DNA of 64,000 bases, from the NCBI GenBank assembly GCA_032622095.1, contig CP136063.1, forward strand, positions 36,614,106 through 36,678,105, given 5' to 3'. The notes beneath the pieces were generated by a model. It searched no databases. It was not told the DNA's origin and saw only the letters and a list, made by a program, of their open reading frames with translations. This document shows positions 12,102-23,131 of the stretch, piece after piece. Position 1 is the stretch's first letter. Each line of letters opens with the position of its first letter. This stretch comes from Siphonodentalium dalli. Lineage: Eukaryota; Mollusca; Scaphopoda; Gadilida; Siphonodentaliidae. A program made the position numbers and the translations under genes.

Positions 12102-12272
12102 CAGTAATGCTCTAAGTAATCGACTCCTTAACCACAGCAGAATTATGGGTAACTTTTCAGGATTTAGTCGGAAATATGGCTTGTTGCCAACAAGCCATAT
12201 TTCCGACTAAATCCTGAAAAGTTACCCATAATTCTGCTGTGGTTAAGGAGTCGATTACTTAGAGAATTACTG
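12102..12272. mobile_element. 171-bp near-perfect palindromic MITE, TA target
   Basis: The arms read CAGTAATGCTCTAAGTAATC and then GACTCCTTAACCACAGCAGA, meeting at TTGCCAACAAGCC. TA flanks both ends (12100-12101 and 12273-12274). A shorter relative sits at 27574-27705. It lies in intron 1 of the nuclease/zinc-finger gene. TA duplication suggests a Tc1/mariner-like source; no transposase is present. Confidence 0.85.
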
Positions 12273-12582
12273 TAGGTCTCCCGACATGACATGCGACACC
12301 AACATATTTCACTAATAAAAGCAGCTATTTTCCTGTGCCATTGCTTTGAATAACAAAGTCCTCAGAAATTTCTGTTCCCGATTGTGCTCTTTGGTTCAGA
12401 TGTAGAAATGCGATGGTTGCTGCTTTCATTCTTGTTTGTATCAAATAGACAGCTTGAGCTTCTCTAGCATGTTAACAGAATAATATTATCTAACACGTTG
12501 TGTATTTTGAGTTGGTCAGTTTTGTCGAGGTTTACATGATGAGAAAATATATGTAGAAGATGTTTTGCGCTATACAATTTAA

Positions 12583-12847
12583 CCCTTTCAGTGCCAAGTC
12601 CGATTTTTGTATCAACCCATATTTCCTTGATCATTTTTCAAATTTATTGATTATAATAATGTGATACATTGATGGAAAGAGCTCTTGATCATTTTTCAAA
12701 TTTATTGATTATAATAATGTGATACATTGATGGAAAGAGCTCTAAGAGCTCTTTCCATCAATGTGTCACATTATTATAATCAATAAATTTGAAAAATGAT
12801 CAAGGAAATATGGGTTGATACAAAAATCGGACTTGGCACTGAAAGGG
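12583..12847. mobile_element. piggyBac-like MITE (CCCTTTCAGTGCCAAG ends)
   Basis: TTAA lies at 12579-12582 and 12848-12851. The inverted ends CCCTTTCAGTGCCAAGTCCG extend through arms of about 100 bp, with a partial duplication of the inner arm (GATCATTTTTCAAATTTATT twice). It is the complete form of the unit amplified at 7804-8434. Located in intron 1. Confidence 0.9.
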
Positions 12848-13203
12848 TTAAAGTGCAGTGCACCTTACAGACCAGTGAAGGTGCTTGAATTTCTTATGTG
12901 CTGTAACTTTCTTTATTCATGAATTTGTTGAAATTTCGACCACATGTAGCATTCTAGAACACTGGAACATCACACAAAATGTGAATTTCAATTGGTTTTG
13001 GCAACTATGATGACCATCTAAGGTTTATTGTTCAAATATGTCATATCAGTATGTGTCATTTGTATATACTGGGTTTTAGCTAGTGTTTGGGGCAATAGTA
13101 CCACTAGTCGCCGGGGGAAATTTCAGTCCTTCACCAAACTGAAAATCTAGTAAATCAGTCGATAATTTAAACCAAGTTGTGTATGTCTACGGTAATATAA
13201 GTA

Positions 13204-13561
13204 CCCTGCTGGACAAAACAAGTGTCCACTGAACCGTGGTGCGGTTATATATATAATAGGGCGAAATACAACTACACCACGGCTCCACCGGCTAACTACA
13301 GTTGGGCCGCGGTGTACGTTCATTAAACTGAAAAAGACGATACAAGCCAGAAACTTAACAACCATGTCAATGCTGTTCGGCCGCAGTGTAGTTGCGTTTC
13401 GGCCGTGGTGTACTTGCTGTTCTGTCGCAGTGTACTTGCCGTTCGGCCACGGAGTTCTTGCCGTTTTGCCGTGTTGCTCAACTGCAGTTACAAACTCTGA
13501 CACCACGGCTGAACAGCAAATACACTGCGGTGCCAATGGACACTTGTTTTGTCCAGCGGGG
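13204..13561. mobile_element. TA-flanked MITE with CCGTTCGGCC iterations
   Basis: Ends are CCCTGCTGGACAAAACAAG and its complement CTTGTTTTGTCCAGCGGGG, with TA on each side (13202-13203, 13562-13563). The interior is locally GC-rich and repeats a word close to GCCGTTCGGCCGCGGTGT. A right-truncated relative begins at 13648 and a third copy lies at 51399-51727. No transposase. Confidence 0.8.
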
Positions 13562-13647
13562 TAGATAAAGTCAAGGAATCATAATTGTGTGTTATTTGAA
13601 GGGTTTACAAGTAATGTATGAAAGGTTTTGTCATTTAGCATTACATA

Positions 13648-13750
13648 CCCCACTGGACAAAACAAGTGTCTATTGGCACCGTGGTGTATTTGCCATTCGA
13701 CTGTGGTGTCAGTTTGTAACTGCAGTTGATAGTAGATATGCCCAGACTAG
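13648..13750. mobile_element. Truncated copy of the CCCYRCTGGACAAAAC MITE
   Basis: It starts TA-CCCCACTGGACAAAACAAG and keeps CCATTCGACTGTGGTGTC and AACTGCAGTTGA, then loses similarity at about 13740. No right terminus is seen. Confidence 0.65.
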
Positions 13751-13950
13751 GCGATATGCCATAAGGGGGTATGCATCGGACCACAGTCCATCTCTTGTTG
13801 TATTTTGCAGTAGTACAATTCAAAATGGTTAAGGGGAATATTTTGCCATGGCCTAGCGAGGTTCTTGTTTTTTTCAGCCCTATCATAGCTCTAACAATAG
13901 TGACAGCAGCCCTACAAAGATGTTGGAAATTGTGTATTGCTACCTTTTAA

Positions 13951-14325
13951 CCCTTTACCCAAAAAAAAAAACGGCCAAATAAAGCTGCAACAGCCTAAAT
14001 TATCTTGGGTCTGTCTCAATAAAACCATACAAATATGGATATCATTGGAACCGGCTCATTGACCACATTGTGATGGTTACAGTTATGCTCTGTGCCAATG
14101 CATTCTCTTATATATGCGAGTCGACCATAGGTCGCCTCGCATATATAAGAGAATGCATTGGCCTAAAAAAATCTTTTTTTACCATTTTTTCTTACATTCT
14201 TTAACAATTTTATAATTTTTAATGTGTTAAGCCAATGCATTCTCTTATATATGCGAGGCGACCTATGGTCGACTCGCATATATAAGAGAATGCATTGGCA
14301 CAGGGCCGTTCTGTTGGGTAAAGGG
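13951..14325. mobile_element. piggyBac-like MITE, reverse orientation
   Basis: TTAA at 13947-13950 and 14326-14329, with ends CCCTTTACCCAA... and ...CTGTTGGGTAAAGGG. It contains two palindromes of about 70 bp (14093-14160 and 14231-14300). Same family as 9597-9998 but inverted. Its right end is 83 bp upstream of exon 2 of the nuclease/zinc-finger gene. Confidence 0.85.
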
Positions 14326-14412
14326 TTAAGACCCTTGTACTTATTATCTGAACCATCCTTGAGCAAGTCAATGAGTTAAAAATTTAATTTTATTAATTTG
14401 ATTTTATTGCAG

Positions 14413-14620
14413 AAAGAAAGAATGGCACAGATTCCTTGTGGTAACATCCTGAGTGAAACCCTGAGTGGTGACCATGCAATAAACACGGAAGTCACCATTA
14501 ATCCAAGACCAGTTAGTGGTGACCATGCGATAAACACGGAAGCCACCAGTAATCCGAAACCAGTTAGCAGTGACCATGCGATAAACACGGAAGCCACCAG
14601 TAATCCGAGACCAGTTATGG
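14413..14620 (+). CDS. Exon 2: linker with three 17-residue repeats
   Basis: Acceptor TTTTATTGCAG ends at 14412 and donor ATGG|GTAAGT starts at 14621. The exon enters in phase 0, as exon 1 leaves, and exits in phase 1. It encodes 69 residues plus one base: a 17-residue lead, then three near-identical 17-residue units of the form SGDHAINTEATSNPRPV (51-bp DNA repeat). No domain is recognised; the composition suggests a flexible linker. A piggyBac-like MITE ends 83 bp upstream of the exon. Assignment to the same gene rests on phase continuity and strand, not on transcript evidence. Confidence 0.65.
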
Positions 14621-14740
14621 GTAAGTATGTAGTTAAGTTTCAAGCCCATATACATGTACTCTCGCTTACAGAGACAGAAGAAAATTTTTCGTGTTTATTT
14701 TATAATTGTTGGTTTATTTAATGGCCATGTCTAGAGTAAT

Positions 14741-15243
14741 GTATACGGCACTTTAGCCAAACTGTATTCAAACTGCTAAAGTACCATATACGGCACTTTA
14801 GCAGTTTGACTAAAGTACTGTAGGCCTATATTTTGATTCACATGCCACACGTTTTATACAGACATAATTGTGTTTTGAATAATGATTCTTTATTTCGCAT
14901 ATATAAATGTGATGGTCTGGACAGCCCTTGAGCCATGCACAAATTGTTTTGTAATGTATTTCGTCTTTATAGTCTCTTTCGAGCCCATAATTTACAGCCA
15001 CGTGATTTAGATTTTGGAAATGGATCATCCTACGTGGATTCAAATCCCGAATTATCTCATGTTGTCTGAAAGCGCTCAAATTCCATTGAGCATACATGTG
15101 CCTGTGGAATCGGTGTTGAATAAATCAGTGCTCGGGTGCTGCCATTGTTGTGACGAACGCGTGCATTTGACATGACAAATGACGTCATGCAAGCAACGCA
15201 TAGCTCGACAGTAATTTAGCAGTTCGGCTAAAGTGTCGTATAC
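14741..15243. mobile_element. Short element with GTATACGGCACTTTAGCC ends
   Basis: The left end GTATACGGCACTTTAGCC is mirrored by GGCTAAAGTGTCGTATAC at 15226-15243. The left part holds an additional internal hairpin (14750-14815) built of AGCAGTTTG/CAAACTGCT. Class uncertain; no coding capacity. Confidence 0.7.
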
Positions 15244-15249
15244 GTGTCC

Positions 15250-16180
15250 GTTATTAGCTCAACTTTACTTTCAAGCCTTGAAATAATTATTGTCACGGTG
15301 CCTGTCAAAATGCATGGTGGCTGTCATTTTCTGGGCGGTGTCTGTCAAAATTATGTGCTGTCAATTGTTCTCATATCTTATTTTTATGCGATAAATAATG
15401 CTTCAATACCATGTAAAATAATCTTCTGTGAGCTTAAAAAGTGACTCTCAGTGCTACTGCTACCATCCTGCTTTGTTTTTAATAGAAATTTGTCGATCCA
15501 TCAACACAAGATCTAATAAAGTCCTTTCGAATTTCGATTTCCTTGACTTCGGAGATGCAGTATTTGCATTTTAAAGTGGGCAACAACCCCCTTCTTGTCT
15601 GCATCAAATTGAATTTGGAACCACCGAATAAGGTTGTGCTCCGGCAATTCGGAAATCCATTTGTGAACTGTGGTTACTTTTACTGTTCGACCAGTGATCC
15701 CCCCGTTTCATTATTTCATTTCATTAAATACTGCTTTAAACTTTTGTACATCTATCGTAGGCCTACTGCTAAACAAGGAGTACAGGCATTTTTGTTTCTT
15801 AAATCTTATTTTAAAAATCGTATAAATGACCTTGATTTAAAACGGAAGTGTTAAAAGGTGAACGGTAAGCCAATAATTACGAACCGCACATAAAACTAAA
15901 CGAAACTTCCGAGTCGCTGACGCGATTAAAGAACAACACGATTTCTGATATAGTCATAATAAACTAAACGGTACATTCACGTATCTAATGGTTTTGTTCT
16001 ATCCAGATTTGCAAAGAAGCAAAAATAACTTGACAGAAATGTCTTATCCAGTTATATTTTATCTGATGGGAGTAGAAATATGCTGTCGGACAAAATGTCC
16101 GACCAGACGCAAATTGTGTCGGTCAAAGCTGTTTTGGTGACTGTCATTGACCGTGACCGACCACTTATTTCAAGCCTTGT
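15250..16180. other. Intron 2, no recognised feature
   Basis: An open frame at 15543-15854 has no recognisable domain and no good exon borders. Otherwise AT-rich non-coding sequence. Confidence 0.35.
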
Positions 16181-16184
16181 TTAC

Positions 16185-17935
16185 TTTGTAAAGTTTGAGC
16201 TATTGCCATGGCTTCGTCGTCTGTCGTCCGTGTGTGCGTGTGTACGTGATTCGTCACAATACAGGCTACAGGTCATACCTTTGGTCGGATCATTATGAAA
16301 TTTGTCATAGCTGTTGACATCAACATTTAGACTGGAATGATTGATTTTGGGGTCATTCGGGAAAAAAACATGGCTGCCAGTGGCCATCTTGGATTTTAAA
16401 ATTCAATCCATTAGCACAGGCTACAGGCTGTACTGTTCGTCGGATCATCATAAAATTTGTCATGGATGACATGTATATGGGAACGAGTCATTTTTGGATC
16501 ATTTGGGCAAAAAACATGGCCGCCAGCAGCCATCTTGGATTTTACTCTTTGTATGACTAAATCCTATAGGAATCACTGAACTAAATGGTTTCCCATAGGC
16601 GACAGTGTTAACGTTTCCGCCAAATTCACTGAATTGAAGCCTGCAGGCCATACCAGTGATGTTTACCCAGCTAGATTGACACCAGTTGATCACGAAAATG
16701 CAAGAAAAATCATAGGTCATGTGTTTACTTTTAAAAATAAATCCCCAAGTGTACGACGGGGCTATCACACAGCCAAATTTGATCTGGAAAAATCCCGAAC
16801 TACAGCAGCTAGTTAAATAAATTTCCCGCTCACAAAAATCCATTCCCCCATTCATTCACCAGTTTAAATTATTTAGATATTATGTACAAATCAAATAAAC
16901 GCGATGTCATCCTTTAACAACGTGTCGCATGTATCAGGTGAAGGTCATTCTTCAGTTACCTTCACCTTTAGGGTTCCACGGTGTACTCGCTCCCCTACTC
17001 TAGAACACATTTAGCTCCCTGATTCCTTTAGCAGGGTTGTACCTTTAGTCTGATCATCATGAAATTTGTCATGGATGTTAATATTGACATGTAGATGGGA
17101 ACAAGTAATTTTGGGGTCATTCGGACAAAAAATATGGCCGCCAGCAGCCATCTTGGATTTTAATCTTTGTATGACTAAATTCTTTAGCACGGGCTACAGG
17201 TCGTACTTTTAGTCAGATCATCATAAAATTTGTCACGGATGTTAACAATGACATGTAGATGGGAACGAGTCATTTTGGAGTCATTCGGCTGAAAAACATG
17301 GCCGCCAGCAGCCATCTTGGATTTTACTCTTTGTATGACTAAATCCTTTAGCACAGGTTACAGGTCGTACCTTTAGTCTGATCATCATGAAATTTTTCAT
17401 GGCTGTTGAAATTGGAATGTAGATGGGAAAGAGTCATTTTGGGGTCATTCGGACGAAAAACATGGCCGCCAGTGGCCATCTTTGATTTAAAAATTCAATC
17501 CATTAGCACGGGTTACAGGTCATACTGTTCGTCTGATCATCATGAAATTTGTCATGGATGTTAATATTGACATTTAGATGGGAACGATTAATTTTGGGGT
17601 CATTTGGCCAAAAAACATGGCCGCCAGCAGCCATCTTGGATTTTGCTCTTTGTATGACTAAATCCCTTAGCACGGGCTACAGGTCGTACCTTTAGTTTGA
17701 TCATCATAAAATTTGTCATGGATGTTAATAATGAGATGTAAATGGTAACGAGTCATTTTGGGGTCATTCGGCCAAAAAACATGGCCGCCAGCAGCCATCT
17801 TGGATTTTACTCTGTGTGTGACTAAATTCTTTACTGCTCATTTTTACACTCCTTTTAAATCTCTCTATTCATTGCTCATCACAAAAAAATTACCTTCTTT
17901 ACAAAGTTGAGCTACAGTGTCATTGACACTTTCAT
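16185..17935 (+). mobile_element. Element with TTTGAGCTATTGCC head and 160-bp tandem units
   Basis: A head motif (TTTGTAAAGTTTGAGCTATTGCCATGG followed by GTCCGTGTGTGCG words) opens at about 16187. Satellite units follow at 16255-16570. After an interruption with no recognised content (about 16575-17030), five units continue to about 17830 at a period near 160 bp, and an AAAGTTGAGCTACAGTGTC tail closes near 17930. Head, tandem core and tail recall bivalve pearl-type (Helitron-related) elements by architecture only. The same head occurs at about 18179-18260. Confidence 0.6.
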
Positions 17936-18079
17936 TTAATATGTGGTATGCGTAGTATGAATAACGCGCTTGTGTGTAAAAAATTTATAACGTCTGGAAT
18001 GTTTTTTTTTATGATGTTCCTTCGTAAAGTATAGGAAGGCTGTTTATGCTATAGAAAACAGTTTCGGGCGACACCAGAA

Positions 18080-19440
18080 CATGACTAAATCCGTTGGCAT
18101 TGGCTACAGGGCGTACATTTGGTCGGATCATCATAAAATGGATGTTAACATTGACATGTAGATGGGAAAGAGTCATTTTTAGCTCAACTTTACTTTGTAA
18201 AGTTTGAGCTATTGCCATGGCTTAGTATCCGTTGTCCGTTTGTGTGTGCGTGTGTGATTCTTCAACAATTTCCATTAGCACAGGCTACAGGTCGTATCTT
18301 TGGTCGGATCATTATTGTCCGCCGACCCAACGGGTTCGGAGGACTATTATAATCAGTCCGTGCGTGCGTGCGTCCGAGGTTTCCGGATGATAACGTTAGT
18401 TAGAGTGAACCAAATTAAATTAAATTTGGTTTGTGGGATTACTAGCAGAAAAGACAGGTCAAGTTCGAATTCTGGTTCCGTCCGCCAATTTTCACCAGAG
18501 TTATGCCCCTTTTTTTTACTTAGAAAACCCCTGAAAGTTGGTTTCCGGATGATAACTTTAGTAGAGTTAATCGGATTCAAACCAAATTTGGTATATTACT
18601 TTCTCCCAGCAAAACACAGGTCAAGTTCGAACTTGGGTTCTGCCCGACCATTTTTGGCAGAGTTATGCCCCTTTTTCGACATAGAAAATTCAGTTTTTCT
18701 TCTGTTTTTTGGTTTCTGGATGATAACTTGATTTTGGATTGTTTATATGCAAAACCTGTTTTTTTGTGGATTACTTATATCAAAATACAGCTCAAGTTCG
18801 TATTTCGGTTTAATCCGATAATTTTTGCGAGAGTTATGGCCCATTTTTGTCCGCCGACCCGACATATAATACCCCAAAAGTTGGTGTCCGGATGATAACT
18901 TTAGTAGAGCAATCAGATTTAAACCAAATTTGGTTTGTGTCTTTCTCCCAGCAAAACACAGGTCAAGTTCGAATTCGGGTTCCGCCCGCCAATTTTCACC
19001 AGAGTTATGTCCCTTTTTATGTTTACCCATACCATAGTATGGTAAACATAATGTCGACGTCCGGATTGACCACTCGTCATGTGTCCGTCCGTCTGTCTGT
19101 CTGTCTGTCCGTAGACACTTTACGCATGGTGCGATAACTCAAAAATTTTCTATCCGATCGGAACCAAATTTTGTATATGAGTTTCTCAGACCAAAATACA
19201 GATCGAGTTCAAATATGGGTTTGATCCGAATTTTTTTTACGGAGTTATGGCCCTTTTTCGACCTCGAATTCACGCATGCTGTCATAACTCAAACAATTTT
19301 TATCTTATCGGAACCAAATTTGGTATGTGAGTTTCAGAGCCCAAAATACAGATCGAGTTCGATTATGGGTTTGATCCGATTTATTTTAAAGGAGTTATGA
19401 CCCTTTTTTCGAAAATAGAATTAAAAAAAACAAAAATCCG
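18080..19440 (+). repeat. Tandem 165-180-bp repeats ending AGTTATGCCCC
   Basis: After a satellite fragment and a second head motif (18179-18300), units follow with GTTTCCGGATGATAAC, CAAATTTGGT, ACAGGTCAAGTTCGAA and AGAGTTATG-CCC-TTTTT blocks. From about 19020 a GTCTGTCTGTCTGTCCG-headed variant takes over. Long overlapping open frames here (18300-18895) are repeat artefacts. An inverted relative occurs at about 50930-51165. Confidence 0.75.
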
Positions 19441-20925
19441 ATGCTAAAACCGAAGTATATTTTGTCCAATTGTGTTCATATTTGATATGTAGGTTTATGA
19501 TGACATGGCCCTCATCTGTATAGTTTTTGGTATTGATTGGTTGATCGGTTTAGAAAATAATTAACCCTTTACACACATGCTATCCAATGCAATAAGTTGA
19601 ACATATTTCTTCTGATCTGCCTCATATTTCTTACCTAGGTTTTTCTTAGCACGTTCTTCGTCTGTATGGTTTTTGGTATTGTTTAATAAACCCTTTTCAC
19701 TCTTATGTTTACTTAGAATTCACCCAAGCTGCTATGACTCAAAACATTTTTCATCTGATCAGCACCAAATTTGGTATATGAATTTATCACCCCTAAATAC
19801 AGATCAAGTTCGAATATGGGTTTGATCCGATATATTTTAACAGAGTTATGACCCTTTATAATTCAAGTAATTACTGCTGGGAATTTTAAGAGAACATATC
19901 TCGCAGACCATGTGTGTTATCTAAATGAGTTAATTATCACTATGCTATAAAGCCTGATAGTGGTACTGCTGGCTGGAAGGATTTGTTATCATATTAATGT
20001 CAAATTGATTGATGGCTATCTGGTGGAGTTCTGTTTTCTGTGCAATATTAAGTTAACATCTTTGCTGAAACAGGTTCATTACTAAAGTTTATGTAAACAC
20101 TATAGGACACCTATTCTAAAATATCAATTTGGAATAGTCCATTGTTACTTTGTAGGGATGTTTTACAGACATTGTTGTCTACATACACTGTTGTCTTATC
20201 TTAGACAAAAATTAATCCACACATTCCACAGTTCCATGATATGATGTCATTGCAAATGATTAACCCTCTCCACACATATGGTTTTGATGCTTTTCATTTG
20301 ATCATTCTCCTATATTATGTCCAGGTTGATGGTGATCCGCTTTTGATTTGCATGGATTTGGGATTAAAATTAAACCATTCCATAGACACATATTATGCGA
20401 TAGACAGATATAATATTATCCATTTCACTTCGATCCAGGTTCAGTAAGGGTTTCAATAAATCACCAATTATATATTCATCATTAGAGGAAATGTCTTATT
20501 TTGAAATTCCCTCAATTGCATTTGGGCTCCAGGGTAATATTAATGGTGCTGGTATTCTTGAGACTGACTTATTGTATGGGTTTCTAAATCCAATGACATG
20601 CTTTGTATAGACTATTTTGTGTTTATCAGTTCATTAGTTTGGGTAAGATTAACCCTATTCTATCCGATTTGATAACTCAAATATTTCCATTGATTATGTT
20701 TATACATGTAGTTCTTGGCATAGTTGACAAGAACACACCCCTAACCTGCATAATGAGGGTCATTTGGTTTATTTGCTTAAAAATATTAACATCCTCCGCC
20801 AATCCTGTTGACACAATGTGATAACTAAATATTTTTCACATGATCACTATATTAAGAGTGAATTGTTGAAATTTTAGCACTCATGAAAAGGTTGATATAA
20901 GGATTTATAAAATTTATAAAAATAG
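19441..20925. other. Intron 2, diverged repeat remnants
   Basis: Very decayed copies of the preceding repeat are visible near 19580-19860 (CAAATTTGGTATATGA, GATCAAGTTCGAATATGGG). From about 19870 to 20925 no gene or clear repeat is recognised. Confidence 0.4.
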
Positions 20926-21535
20926 CTAATCGCCATCGCCAAGGTATGGGTTAAACATCTGCTGATCGTGATCGGCCTCTCGTTTACTAAGAAGTTTTGC
21001 CAATTTGAGGTTTCCGGATGATAACTTTAGTAAATGTGTACTGAATGAAATTAAATTTGGTATATGTAGGTTTACTAGCACAAAAGACAGATCAAATTCG
21101 ATTTCGTGTTCCGCCATGACAATTTTTATGCGCAAACAATGATCGTATCAAGCCGACGCTTAGAGGCGGACATGAGGTCTACCGACCTTTTATTAAATTT
21201 GTCATAGCTGTTGACATTGACATGTAGATGGGAACGAGTCAGTTTGGGGTCATTCTGCAAAAAAACATGGCCACCAGTGGCCATCTTGGATTTAAAAATT
21301 TAATCCATTAGCACGGGCTACAGGTCGTACTGTTCTTCTGATCATCATTAAATTTCTCATGGATGTTAATATTGACATGTAGATGGGAACGAGTCATTTT
21401 GAGGTCAATCGGCCATAAAACATGGCCACTGGCAGCCATCTTGGAATTTAGTCTTTGCATGACTAAATCCATTGGCACGGGCTACAGGTCGTACCTATGG
21501 TCGGTTCATCATGAAATTTGTCATTAATGTTAACA
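20926..21535 (+). repeat. Repeat fragment followed by 160-bp satellite
   Basis: 20990-21130 matches the GTTTCCGGATGATAAC unit of 18.3-18.9 kb. From about 21185 to 21530 two and a half units of the 160-bp satellite follow (ACATGTAGATGGGAACGAG, GCCATCTTGG, GGGCTACAGGTCGTACC). Confidence 0.7.
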
Positions 21536-21799
21536 TTCGTGGGTTACATGTATATGTATTACGGAAGATTGGAATGATTACATTCATATTTGGACAACCA
21601 ATCTCAATACCATCTAAAGCATTTAAAGCAATAAATAATTGTATAATCTTATACTTATCAATGCTTGTAAAAATACATATATTTCCAAGTGAAGGTGCAT
21701 GAAAACACGTCTCCACACCCACAACCCTGCATGGAGTGGCCCCATGGTCATATATTTATTTATGTAAACCCAACTATTTAAAATACAAGCAACCATTTT

Positions 21800-22610
21800 T
21801 ATACCACCTGCAACGAAGTTGGGGGGGGGGGTATACTGGAATCAGCTTGTCCATCCGTTGTCCATCCGTCCGTGGACACAAATTTGTCTAGTTTTTCTCA
21901 GTCGTTTTATGATCAATTTCCGTGAAACATGGCACAGACATCAACCACCATGGAAACCTGTGCACCTGCGATTATGACGTCTGTCGGACTTTTTGTGGTG
22001 GAGTTATCTGGAGTTATCCCCCTTTTTCGACTTAGAAATTTTTCGCAAAATGTATAATTTTGTCCGAGCTTTTATTTCTACATTTTTAGGTAAATTCTTT
22101 TTAAACTTGGCACTGATATTTAGTACCATGGGAACCTGGGCACCTGCAATTATGACATCTGTCTGACATTTTTTGGTGGAGTTATCCCCCTTTTTCGACT
22201 TAGAAATGTCTTTGCAACATACATATAATTTTGTCCGAGCTTTTATTCCTACATTTTTAGGTCAATGTTTTTAAATCTTGGCACTGATATTTAGTACCAT
22301 GGGAACCTGTGCACCTGCGATAATGATGTCTGTTCGACTTTTTTTGTGTGGAGTTATTCCCATTTTTTTACTTAGAACATTTTTGCAACATGCTTAATTT
22401 TGTTCGATCTTTTATTCCTACATTTTTCAGTCAATAGGTTTAAGATTAGTGTTATGGTTGTGCACCTGCAATGGGAACTGTTATTTTATTATTTTAACCA
22501 AATGTTTACTGACATGTGAAACATTTTAGTATTTTAAAAACACGGGGGGGGGGGGGGGGGGGGGGGGGGGTATCCTTAGTCCCATTGGGACAGTTACACC
22601 TATAGTTTTC
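21800..22610 (+). repeat. Tandem units headed ATACCACCTGCAACGAAG, with G runs
   Basis: Three to four diverged units of about 165-180 bp share AATTTTGTCCGAGCTTTTAT, TTGGCACTGATATTTAGTAC, CATGGGAACCTG and GGAGTTATCCCCC. G homopolymers lie at about 21822-21831 and 22544-22570 (about 27 G). Non-coding. The long G run is a place to distrust the assembly length. Confidence 0.75.
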
Positions 22611-22689
22611 GGATGTCAGCAGCCAACTCGGTTTTGGTTTTACTTTCGAGTTCAATTCAATGATCCACATACATGTACTTCTAACTGCT

Positions 22690-22855
22690 TAAATATCAGA
22701 ATAATTAATTGGATCATATACATCCATCTTCACAACAGAATTATAATGCAGTCATGTTCTACTCGATGTAAATATCAGAATAATTACTTGGATCATATAC
22801 ACCAAATTTCACTACAGAATTATAATGCAGTCATGTTCTACTCGATGTAAATTTC
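22690..22855 (+). repeat. Direct duplication of about 85 bp
   Basis: AAATATCAGAATAATTA-TTGGATCATATACA and ACAGAATTATAATGCAGTCA-TGTTCTACTCGATGT occur twice in tandem order. Confidence 0.8.
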
Positions 22856-23019
22856 CGTCGTGATGATCTTTACTACACACACGTACTTTAGGAGCGATAA
22901 AGAACTGACACTCTCATCAAACACAGGACCTTTTCTAAAATATTTTTGTCAATTTTGAATTCGCGCAAGTGTGCGAATTTAAAACTGAGCGAAAAAATAG
23001 TACTGCGCAAATTCAAATA

Positions 23020-23123
23020 CAAGTAAGGTAGGTAAATACAAGTAAGGTAGGTAAATACAAGTAAGGTAGGTAAATACAAGTAAGGTAGGTAAATACAAGT
23101 AAGGTAGGTAAATACAAGTAAGG
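23020..23123 (+). repeat. 19-bp minisatellite, six copies
   Basis: The unit AAATACAAGTAAGGTAGGT is repeated head to tail. Open frames across it on the minus strand are low-complexity artefacts. The last unit supplies the TAGGTAAG target of the adjacent hAT-type element. Confidence 0.9.
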
Positions 23124-23131
23124 TAGGTAAG

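Noticed and set aside
12102-12272. Palindrome as a structured ncRNA or terminator
   Set aside because: TA duplications and a second genomic copy show it is a MITE.
18300-18895. Overlapping frames on both strands
   Set aside because: They coincide with tandem GTTTCCGGATGATAAC repeats and have no conserved motif.
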